Source of the DNA: Hymenobacter rubidus
GTDB taxonomy: Bacteria; Bacteroidota; Bacteroidia; Cytophagales; Hymenobacteraceae
Reading direction: 5' to 3'
Assembly (NCBI RefSeq): GCF_016734815.1
Contig: NZ_JAERQF010000039.1
Span: forward strand, 1-49,761
DNA length: 49,761 nucleotides
Below the pieces are notes generated by a model. It was not told the origin of the DNA. It saw only the letters and a list, made by a program, of their open reading frames with translations, and ran no database searches. This document shows, piece after piece, positions 7,537 to 15,100 of the stretch; positions within the stretch are counted from its first letter, which is position 1; each line of letters starts with the position of its first letter. The translations under genes were made by a program, and so were the position numbers.

Positions 7537-8625
7537 TTACTTAATCCCCGCCCGGTTCAGCGCCGCCTGGTAGCGTCTTGCATTCGCAATGTGCTCGGTC
7601 TCGTTCGTGGCAAAGGCATGGTAGCCGCTGAAATCCTCCTTGGCGCAGAAATACAAGTAATTATTGCTCTCCGGTTTCAGCACGGCGTCGATGCTGGCAA
7701 TGCTGGGCAGGTTGATGGGGCCGGGCGGCAGGCCGGCGTACTTATAGGTGTTGTAAGGGGAGTCTTTTTGCAGGTGCACATTGAGCACGCGCTTGATGGT
7801 GAAGTCGTGGTTGGCGTACACCACGGTGGGGTCGGCCTGCAGCTTCATGCCGCGCTTGAGGCGGTTGAGGTACACGCCGGCAATGCGAGGGCGCTCGTCG
7901 GCGTGCTGCTGCTGCTCGGCTTCCACGATGCTGGCGAGGGTGCTCACCTGGGCGCGGGTAAGGTGCAGCTTCTCGCGCTCGGCGTCGCGGGCAGGGGTCC
8001 AGAACTGCTCGTAGGACGTTTTCAGGCGCTGAAAAAGGCGCTTGGCTGAAGTATTCCAATACACGTCGTAGGTGTTCGGGATGAACATGGTGAGCACCGT
8101 AGTGGTGTCGAAGCCCAGGCTTTTGGTGTACGCCGGGTCGCGCAGCAGCGAGTCGAGCCGGGCGGCGGGCACATCTACCTGGCTGGCCAGCTTGGTCACC
8201 AGCTCGTTGCGCAGGCGCACTGTGTTGAAGGTGAGCTTCACCGGCGACTGGGCGCCGCTCTTGAGCACGTTGATGAGCTGGCGGTTGGTGAAGCCGTTTT
8301 TCAGCTCGTAGTTGCCGGGTTTCACGGCGCCGGGCTTGTCGTACTTCATCAGCCGGGCCACGAAGTGCAGCGAGAGCTTGTCGACCACGGCTCCGGTTTT
8401 ATCGATGGCCGCAAGGGCCGTTTTCCAGGTGGCGCCGCGCGGAATCACCACGTAGGTGGGCTTGCCCTTGGTTTCGATGTTGGCGGTGAAGAACACCTGG
8501 TAGAAATAATACGAGAAGCACACCAGCGCGAGCGTGAACACGACGCTCACAACGCCCCAGCGTTTGCGGCGTTTGAGGGCATCGTCGCGGCGTTCGAGGA
8601 CGGACTTTTGGGCGGGTTTGGCCAT
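7537..8625 (-). CDS. mltG: endolytic peptidoglycan transglycosylase MltG (YceG-like)
   Basis: 362 residues from the ATG at 8625 (MAKPAQKSVLERR). A basic N-terminus is followed by one membrane segment (residues about 24-47), so the catalytic part lies in the periplasm. The YceG domain shows the catalytic Glu in TLASIVEAEQQQ (about residue 235), followed by RIAGVYLNRLKRGMKLQADP and GPINLPSIASIDAVLKP. MltG cuts nascent glycan strands near the membrane and so helps set strand length. A longer in-frame start at 8691 is less likely because it precedes the promoter box at 8658-8665 and adds an unrelated 22 residues. The divergent neighbour is the Sua5/YrdC gene. Confidence 0.93.
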   Translation of the reverse strand: MAKPAQKSVLERRDDALKRRKRWGVVSVVFTLALVCFSYYFYQVFFTANIETKGKPTYVVIPRGATWKTALAAIDKTGAVVDKLSLHFVARLMKYDKPGAVKPGNYELKNGFTNRQLINVLKSGAQSPVKLTFNTVRLRNELVTKLASQVDVPAARLDSLLRDPAYTKSLGFDTTTVLTMFIPNTYDVYWNTSAKRLFQRLKTSYEQFWTPARDAEREKLHLTRAQVSTLASIVEAEQQQHADERPRIAGVYLNRLKRGMKLQADPTVVYANHDFTIKRVLNVHLQKDSPYNTYKYAGLPPGPINLPSIASIDAVLKPESNNYLYFCAKEDFSGYHAFATNETEHIANARRYQAALNRAGIK

Positions 8626-8657
8626 GGGAAATAAAGCGGATAGCAAAGGAGCGGCGC

Positions 8658-8665
8658 CAAAAGTA
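8658..8665 (-). promoter_or_regulatory. candidate -7 box TACTTTTG for mltG
   Basis: The minus strand reads TACTTTTG 33 bp upstream of the mltG ATG at 8625. It supports that start over the longer frame. Confidence 0.55.
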
Positions 8666-8726
8666 CGAAGGCCGGCAACCCGGGCGCGCACGGCCCGCGT
8701 AGTTGTTTCGTTTCGGCTGGGCGTAG

Positions 8727-8734
8727 TACCTTGC
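8727..8734 (+). promoter_or_regulatory. candidate -7 box TACCTTGC for the Sua5/YrdC gene
   Basis: A weaker match to TAnnTTTG, preceded by TTGTTT at 8703 with a spacing of about 21 bp. It faces away from the mltG box, giving back-to-back promoters in the 204-bp divergent gap. Confidence 0.4.
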
Positions 8735-8829
8735 CCGCCCCTTCGGCTTGGCCGGCCCCGCGCCGCCGCCCGGGGCTGTCCAATGCCGGCCGCGGCTGGC
8801 CCTCACGCATTCATTCCCCACCTCACCTC

Positions 8830-9462
8830 ATGCCCGCCACCCTTCTTCGCATTCACCCCGAAAATCCGCCGCAAAACCGTATTCAGCAAGCTGTTGACGT
8901 GCTGCGCAAAGGGGGAGTTATTATTTATCCCACCGATACCGTGTACGGCATCGGCTGCGACGTAACCAATGCCAAGGCCGTGGAAAGAGTGTGCCGCATC
9001 AAGGGCATCAACCCCGAAAAGGCCAACCTGAGCTTCATCTGCTACGACCTGTCGCACATTTCCGACTACGCCCACGGCATCAACACGGCCACCTACAAGG
9101 TCATCAAAAAAGCCCTGCCCGGCCCGTTCACGTTCCTCTTCGAAGCTAGCGCCAACGCCCCCCGCTTCGGCGGCACCAAGCGCAAAACCGTCGGCATCCG
9201 CGTGCCCGACAACCAGATTATCCGCCAGCTGGTGAAGGAGTTGGGCAATCCCATCGTGAGCACCTCGGTGCGCGAGAGCGAGGAAACCCTCGAAGAATAC
9301 GTGACCGACCCGGACCTGATTTACGAGAAATACCGCCTGCTCGTCGACCTCGTCATCGACGGCGGCTTCGGCGGCAACACCCCCAGCACCATCATCGACT
9401 GCACCAACGACGACTTCGAGCTGGTGCGCGAAGGCGCTGGCGACATCGAGCCGTATTTGTAG
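8830..9462 (+). CDS. L-threonylcarbamoyladenylate synthase (Sua5/YciO/YrdC family)
   Basis: 210 residues from MPATLLRIHPENPPQNRIQQ. The YrdC fold is shown by GGVIIYPTDTVYGIGCDV near the N-terminus, the KGINPEKANLSFIC segment, the phosphate-binding region PGPFTFLFEAS, RKTVGIRVPDN, and GNPIVSTSVRESEE, with the closing STIIDC. The enzyme makes threonylcarbamoyl-AMP from threonine, bicarbonate and ATP for the t6A modification of tRNAs reading ANN codons. It has no C-terminal Sua5 domain, so it is of the short TsaC or YciO type, and I cannot separate those two by eye. The longer frame from 8731 is rejected because the ATG at 8830 starts the conserved protein. Confidence 0.9.
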   Translation: MPATLLRIHPENPPQNRIQQAVDVLRKGGVIIYPTDTVYGIGCDVTNAKAVERVCRIKGINPEKANLSFICYDLSHISDYAHGINTATYKVIKKALPGPFTFLFEASANAPRFGGTKRKTVGIRVPDNQIIRQLVKELGNPIVSTSVRESEETLEEYVTDPDLIYEKYRLLVDLVIDGGFGGNTPSTIIDCTNDDFELVREGAGDIEPYL

Positions 9463-9500
9463 GCGTTAAGGCGATAACAGGCAGCTGACGCTTTTAACCG

Positions 9501-9596
9501 GAACGTCATGCTGAGCGCAGTCGAAGCATCTCTACCGCAATAGTAAATAGTTACTTGCGCAGTAGAGATGCTTCGACTTCGCTCAGCATGACGTTC
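9501..9596. repeat. long intergenic palindrome, AAGCATCTCTAC subtype
   Basis: Arms GAACGTCATGCTGAGCGCAG / its near reverse complement, extended through TCGAAGCATCTCTAC. It lies between the convergent Sua5/YrdC and acyltransferase genes, 38 bp after one stop and 11 bp before the other. Confidence 0.9.
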
Positions 9597-9606
9597 TTTT
9601 TTGCTT

Positions 9607-10524
9607 CTAACTGCGCTTGTGCTTCCACCTTCTATGCGTCCACAGGTACTGCTCGGGCGAGGCGCGCATGTCCGCTTCCAGCTGCCGAGCGAAGGCTTCG
9701 GTGACGGGGAAGGTGCCGGCCGGCGCTAGCTTGGCCTGGCGGCCATCGGGCAATTCGGTGAAAGTGACTTCGTAGTAGCCGCGCCGCACGCGGCGAATGC
9801 CCACGTAGAGCACGGCGCAGTCGAGCTGCACGGCCAGGCGGTCGGCGCTGGTGTAGAAGCTGGTGTCCTGGTGCAGGAAATTGGTCCAGTAGGGCTTGTC
9901 TTCGGGGCCGGCGGCCTGGTCGGATAGCAGGCTGAGGGTGTGACCCTGGCCGCGGTGGGCCACCAGGTAGCGCAGCGTGGCCAGCATGGGCACTGCATCG
10001 GCCCCAAGGCGGGTGCGCAGACGCCGCATAAAGCTCTCGAAGAACAGGTTGTTCAGCGGTTTATACACCCCCGCCGCCCGGCCGGGAAACTCCAGCGCCG
10101 CGCCGCTCAGAATCCATTCCCAGTTGCCCATGTGCGAGCCGAGCGAGAGCACCAGCCGCTTCTCGGCGAAGTAGCGCGTCATTAGCTCGGGGTTCACGAA
10201 GCGCATCCGCTCCCGCAGTTCGTCGGGCGAAATGGCCGCCAGCCTCAAAATTTCGATGATAACCTGCGAAAAATGGCGGTAGAACGCCTTGCCGATGCGC
10301 TCGATTTCGGCCGGCGACTTCTCCGGAAAGGAGTTGCGCAGGTTTTCCGTGACGACGCGCCAGCGGTAGCGCACCACGTAAGCCAGCAGGCAATAGATAA
10401 CGTCCGCAAACAGGTAGAGTACCGCCAGCGGCAGGTGCGCCAGGCCCAGCAGCAGCCAGCGCAGCGGCTCGAAGTACCAGGCATAGGGCCGGCCGGTGCC
10501 GGCAGAAGCGCCTTTCGTGGCCAT
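9607..10524 (-). CDS. lysophospholipid/lipid A acyltransferase, LpxL/HtrB family
   Basis: 305 residues. A membrane helix lies at residues about 22-51, and the acyltransferase H-x4-E motif appears as SHMGNWE (His131, Glu136), followed by GRAAGVYKPLNNLFFESFMR and the region SDQAAGPEDKPYWTNFLHQD. The family adds a secondary acyl chain to the lipid A precursor at the inner face of the inner membrane; in Bacteroidota such homologues may also make other acyl lipids. The start ATG (10522-10524) is 2 bp after the stop of the upstream secreted-protein gene, so the two form an operon. Confidence 0.9.
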   Translation of the reverse strand: MATKGASAGTGRPYAWYFEPLRWLLLGLAHLPLAVLYLFADVIYCLLAYVVRYRWRVVTENLRNSFPEKSPAEIERIGKAFYRHFSQVIIEILRLAAISPDELRERMRFVNPELMTRYFAEKRLVLSLGSHMGNWEWILSGAALEFPGRAAGVYKPLNNLFFESFMRRLRTRLGADAVPMLATLRYLVAHRGQGHTLSLLSDQAAGPEDKPYWTNFLHQDTSFYTSADRLAVQLDCAVLYVGIRRVRRGYYEVTFTELPDGRQAKLAPAGTFPVTEAFARQLEADMRASPEQYLWTHRRWKHKRS

Positions 10525-10526
10525 GC

Positions 10527-11396
10527 CTATTTAGCGGCCGGGGCGCTTACCTGCCCAAACTCGGCCGAGGCGCGCTGGCCAATGGAACGGTGCCCTGCGA
10601 GCAGCTTCTTGTTGCCCGGCCCGCCATACACTTCGATGAAGAGCGTGAACGGCCCATCGGGCAATGGCCCCAGCGGAATCTGGCCCACGATGGTGGTGGG
10701 TCGGCCGCTTTGGGGCGTGAGCGAGGCATCGGCATCGGCGGCCGAACCGTCGGGGGTGGTGAGGTGGTAGTGCACGCGCAGGGGCTGGTCCACGGGCGCG
10801 TTGTGCAGCTCGGTGTAGAAGAACACATTATCGGCCCCGCGGCCATACACGCCGCCGGCCGCGCGGGTGAGGCGGTAGCCGCCGCGGGCGAAATTATCGT
10901 CGCCTCCGCTCTTGGCCGCCGGGCGCGAGAGCAGCACCACATCCGATATGAACGGGCCGGTGGGGCCTTCCAGCACCAGGGGCTTTTCGACGGTGGTTTC
11001 GCCGCCGGCGCTACGGTACTGGTCTTTCACGGTGCCGCGCAGGGTGTATTTGCCATCGGGCAGCAGGATGCGCTTTAGGAAGCTCTGCGGGTTTTTGATG
11101 GCAATGGTGGTGTCGTTGAGCACCGGCGGCTTCAGCGTGATGACTTCGTGGTAGGCTGAGGAGCCGTCAGCTTTCAGTATGTCCAGCGTGACCACGGCCG
11201 CCGACTGAAACGCCTTGGGTGCCCGCTGCCGGTACTGCAGCGACTGCGTGGGCACCGTCACGTAGATTTCCACCTCGGCGCCCTTTTCCACCCGGTTCAG
11301 GTTGCGGAAGCGGGCCACGTCGAGCAGAATTTGCGGCGGCCCGGCGTGGGCGGCCAGTGTGAAGAAAGCGACGAGGAGAGTCAGGAAGTAGCGCAT
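10527..11396 (-). CDS. secreted protein of unknown function
   Basis: 289 residues. MRYFLTLLVAFFTLAAHAGP is a clear signal peptide cut after AHA. The mature part is beta-rich, with phrases such as VEIYVTVPTQSLQYRQR and DGKYTLRGTVKDQYR that resemble the non-catalytic beta-sandwich parts of secreted GWxTD-type Bacteroidota proteins; no GWxTD motif or known enzyme motif is seen. It shares a transcript with the acyltransferase that follows 2 bp later, hinting at an envelope role. The start is well supported by the signal peptide. A TACTTTTG box ends only 4 bp before the ATG, so the mRNA may be leaderless. Confidence 0.8.
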   Translation of the reverse strand: MRYFLTLLVAFFTLAAHAGPPQILLDVARFRNLNRVEKGAEVEIYVTVPTQSLQYRQRAPKAFQSAAVVTLDILKADGSSAYHEVITLKPPVLNDTTIAIKNPQSFLKRILLPDGKYTLRGTVKDQYRSAGGETTVEKPLVLEGPTGPFISDVVLLSRPAAKSGGDDNFARGGYRLTRAAGGVYGRGADNVFFYTELHNAPVDQPLRVHYHLTTPDGSAADADASLTPQSGRPTTIVGQIPLGPLPDGPFTLFIEVYGGPGNKKLLAGHRSIGQRASAEFGQVSAPAAK

Positions 11397-11400
11397 GGGG

Positions 11401-11408
11401 CAAAAGTA
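11401..11408 (-). promoter_or_regulatory. -7 box TACTTTTG abutting the ATG at 11396
   Basis: The minus strand reads TACTTTTG, then CCCC, then ATG. Transcription usually begins 4-7 bp after this box, which would place the first base at or next to the start codon. The same 14-bp junction (ACTTTTGCCCCATG) occurs at aroB. Confidence 0.6.
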
Positions 11409-11423
11409 CGGCGGGGGCTAATA

Positions 11424-11534
11424 GAACGTCATGCAGAGCGCAGCGAAGCATCTTGCCCGCCACACTAGCCAATGACGCCCTCACAATTGAGTTAGTGACT
11501 GCGGGCAAGATGCTTCGCTGCGCTCTGCATGTCG
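11424..11534. repeat. long intergenic palindrome, AAGCATCTTGCCCGC subtype
   Basis: Arms GAACGTCATGCAGAGCGCAG / its reverse complement with one mismatch at the outer end, extended through CGAAGCATCTTGCCCGC. It lies in the divergent gap upstream of both the 11396 gene and the efflux operon. Confidence 0.9.
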
Positions 11535-11554
11535 TGCTTTATAACCCACCAGGC

Positions 11555-11562
11555 TATTTTTG
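11555..11562 (+). promoter_or_regulatory. candidate -7 box TATTTTTG for the efflux operon
   Basis: TATTTTTG fits TAnnTTTG and lies 51 bp before the ATG at 11614, after the palindrome. It is the only good box upstream of the three-gene operon. Confidence 0.5.
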
Positions 11563-11613
11563 TGCCAACAACCCGCCAAACATTTGCCGCGCCCGCTTCG
11601 TTTACCTGCCGCT

Positions 11614-12030
11614 ATGCGCTCTACCGTCGCCTTCTTTCTGGGAATACTGATGCTGCTGGGCAGCTTCGTGCCCGAGAACGACCTGGGCGAGTTGGCCAAG
11701 CTGCCGGAGCTGGTGAAGCACTACGAATACCACCATTCGGCGGCGGGTGGCGGGCTGAATTTCGGCCAGTTCATTGCCGAGCATTACGGCGCGGGCACCA
11801 AGCACTACGCGGGCTGCACGCTCTCGCCCCGCCACCAGCAGGACCACCACAACCTGCCCCTGCGCTGCCACCATGGCTGCGTGGCGCTGAATTTTATTGT
11901 GGCATCGGTTACGCGGGTAGTTTTCACGGCCCAGCCTGAAATGGCAGTACCCCGGGCCTACCGTGTAGCCGCCGCGCCGCGCTACGCCTTCAGCATCAGC
12001 CGCTCGCTGGCCCAGCCGCCCCGAGCCTAG
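11614..12030 (+). CDS. small His-rich exported protein at the head of a metal efflux operon
   Basis: 138 residues from MRSTVAFFLGILMLLGSFVP, a signal peptide or N-terminal anchor. The mature part has many His residues (KHYEYHHSA, EHYGAGTKHYAGC, RHQQDHHNLPLRCHHGC) plus two or three Cys, suited to binding metal in the periplasm. Small proteins of this kind are common just upstream of CzcA/CusA-type genes in Bacteroidota, but I know of no assigned function. The next gene starts 147 bp later on the same strand. Metal binding is inference from residue content and neighbours. Confidence 0.72.
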   Translation: MRSTVAFFLGILMLLGSFVPENDLGELAKLPELVKHYEYHHSAAGGGLNFGQFIAEHYGAGTKHYAGCTLSPRHQQDHHNLPLRCHHGCVALNFIVASVTRVVFTAQPEMAVPRAYRVAAAPRYAFSISRSLAQPPRA

Positions 12031-12177
12031 CCCGCCCGCGCCCCCGGACGCAGTGTGCCCGTGCCTGATTGGCTTCGGCACCGAAATCTCGGCCCCTCCC
12101 CTCTCTTATTGGATTGTTAGCGCCTCCCGGGCCGGCCACTGGCCGCGTCCGGCCGGGCCGTAGTGCACCGTATTCGC

Positions 12178-15100
12178 ATGATTTCGGCAATTATTAATTT
12201 CAGCATCCGCAACAAGCTGCTGGTGGGTTTGATGCTGGCGGGCCTCGTGGCCTGGGGCATTTTTTCGGCGGCCAGCCTGCCGCTCGACGCCATTCCGGAC
12301 GTCACCAACAACCAGGTGCAGGTCATCACCCAAAGCCCCGCGCTGGCGGCGCAAGAGGTGGAACAGCTCATCACCGTGCCGCTGGAGCTGCAGCTGCGCA
12401 CCATCCCGGGCGTCACGGAAATCCGGTCCATTTCCCGCTTCGGGCTGTCGGTGATAACCGTGGTTTTCGACGAGGACGTGGACACCTACCACACCCGGCA
12501 GCTCGTGGCCGAGAAGCTCAAAGTGGCCGAAGCCGACCTCGGCCAGGGCTTGGGCGCGCCGGGCATGGCGCCCATCACCACCGGCCTGGGCGAGATTTAC
12601 CAGTACACCATCAAGGTCAAGAAAGGCTACGAGAAAAAGTACGGCCTGGCCCAGCTGCGCGACGTACAGGACTGGCTCATCAAGCGCCGCCTGGCGGGCG
12701 TGACGGGCGTGGTCGACGTGAGCAGCTTCGGCGGCTACGTGCGGCAGTATGAGGTGAGCGTGGACCCGACGCGCCTGGCCGGCGCCGACGTGAGCATGGC
12801 CGAGCTGTACGAAGCCCTGCAGGCCAACAACGGCAACGCCGGCGGCAGCTACCTGGAGCGCGGGCCGCGGGCCTTTTTCATTCGGGGCGAGGGCCGGGCC
12901 ACGTCGTTGCAGGACATCGGCAACATCGTGGTGAAGCCCGTGGCCACGCCCGGCCAGGGCGGCGCCCCGCTGTTGGTGCGCGACATTGCGGCCGTGCGCT
13001 TCGGCCACGCCGTGCGCTACGGCGCCATGGACCACGACGGCCTGGGCGAAACCGTGGGCGGCGTGGTGCTCATGCTGAAGGGCGCCAGCTCCGAGGCCAC
13101 CATCAAAAACGTGAAGGAGCGGGTGGCCGAAATCCAGCAAACGCTGCCGGCCGGCCTGGAAATCGTGCCCTTCCTCGACCGCACCAAGCTGGTGGACAAG
13201 GCCATTCATACGGTCGTCAAAAACCTAATTGAGGGCGGCATCATCGTGATTGTGGTGCTGCTGCTGCTGCTCGGCAACCTGCGGGCCGGGCTGGTGGTGG
13301 CGGGCATGATTCCGCTGTGCATGCTCTTCGCGCTGGCCATGATGAAGCTCTTCGGCGTGTCGGCCAACCTGATGAGCCTGGGCGCGTTGGACTTCGGCCT
13401 CATCGTGGACGGGGCCGTGATTATCGTGGAAGCCGTCATCGCCCACCTCGTGCTGGAGCGCGAAAAAGCCGCCCACGAAACCATGGACGGCATCACCGAG
13501 GGCGTGGCCACGCGGCTCATGCGCTCTGCCCTGTTCGGGCAGCTCATTATTCTGATTGTGTACCTGCCGATTTTGTCGCTCACCGGCGTCGAGGGCAAGA
13601 TGTTCCGGCCCATGGCCCTCACGGTGAGCTTCGCCATTTTCGGGGCCATGCTCCTGTGCCTCACCTACGTGCCGGCCGTCACGGCCTGGGCGCTACGCAA
13701 AAACATCGGCGAGAAAAAGAACTGGGCCGACCGCATCGTGGGCTTCCTGCACCGGCTCTACGACCCCGTGATTCGGGCGGCGCTGGGGGTGCGCTGGCTG
13801 GTGGTGGGCGGGGCCGTGGCGCTGCTGGCGCTGGGCGGCTTCGTGTTTTCGAAGCTGGGCGGTGAGTTTATTCCGCAGCTCGACGAGGGCGACTTTGCCG
13901 TGAACGTGACGCTGGCGCCGGGCTCGTCGCTGGACGAAAGCATCCTGCTCACCAGCCGCGTGCAGCGCATTCTCAAGAGCAAATTCCCGGAAGTCATTCA
14001 GGTAGTGGGCAAAATCGGCACCTCGGAAATCCCCACTGACCCCATGTCGCTGGAAGACTCCGACCAGATGGTCATCCTGAAAGACCGCAGCGAGTGGACC
14101 AGCGCCAGCAGCCGCGAGGAGCTGGCCAACAAGATGCAGGCCGCCCTGGCCGGCGTACCCGGCGTGAGCCTGGAGTTTCAGCAGCCCATCCAGATGCGGT
14201 TCAACGAGTTGATTTCGGGCGTGAAGTCGGACGTGTCGGTGAAGATTTACGGCGACGACCTCGACGTGCTCAAGGCCAAAGCCGACGAGGCCGCCGCCCT
14301 CATCCGCCCGCTGGCCGGCGTGGGCGACATCAAGGTGGAGCAGATTATCGGCCTGCCCCAGCTGCGCGTGGCCTACGACCGTGCCAAGCTGGCCCAGTAC
14401 GGCCTGCGCGTGGCCGACCTCAACGCCCTGCTGCAAACCGCCTTCGCCGGCCAGACGGCCGGGCAGGTGTACGAAGGCGAGCGCCGCTACGACCTCGTGC
14501 TGCGCCTCGACTCGCTGCACCGCCGCGGCCCCGACGACCTCAGCCAGCTGCTGGTGGCCCTGCCCGACGGCAACCAGATTCCGCTGGCCGAAGTAGCCAC
14601 CGTAGCCCTGAAACCGGCCCCCGCCCAAATCTCCCGCGACGACGCCCGCCGCCGCGTCAACATCGGCGTGAACGTGCGTGGCCGCGACGTGCAAAGCCTC
14701 GTGCAGGACATCCAGGGCAAGCTGAAAACCGGGCTGCGCCTGCCGCCCGGCTACAGCATCACCTACGGCGGCCAGTTCGAAAATTTGAACCACGCCAAGG
14801 CCCGGCTGGCGGTGGCCGTGCCGGTGTCGTTGGTGCTGATTTTCATGCTCTTGTTCCTGGCCTTCCGCTCGGTGAAGGAAGCGCTGCTGATTTTCACGGG
14901 CATTCCGCTGGCGGCCATCGGCGGCGTGCTGGCGCTGGGCATCCGGGGGATGCCGTTCAGCATTTCGGCCGGCGTGGGCTTCATCGCGCTGTTTGGCGTG
15001 GCAGTTTTGAATGGCATTGTACTGGTAGCCAGCCTCAATGAGCTGGCGGCGGCCGGCGTGGCCAAGGTGCGCGAGCGGGTGCTGCGCGCCACCGAGGAGC

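Noticed and set aside
12106..13209. 367-codon minus-strand open frame over the start of the RND gene
   Set aside because: Shadow of the conserved RND coding sequence with no recognisable domain.
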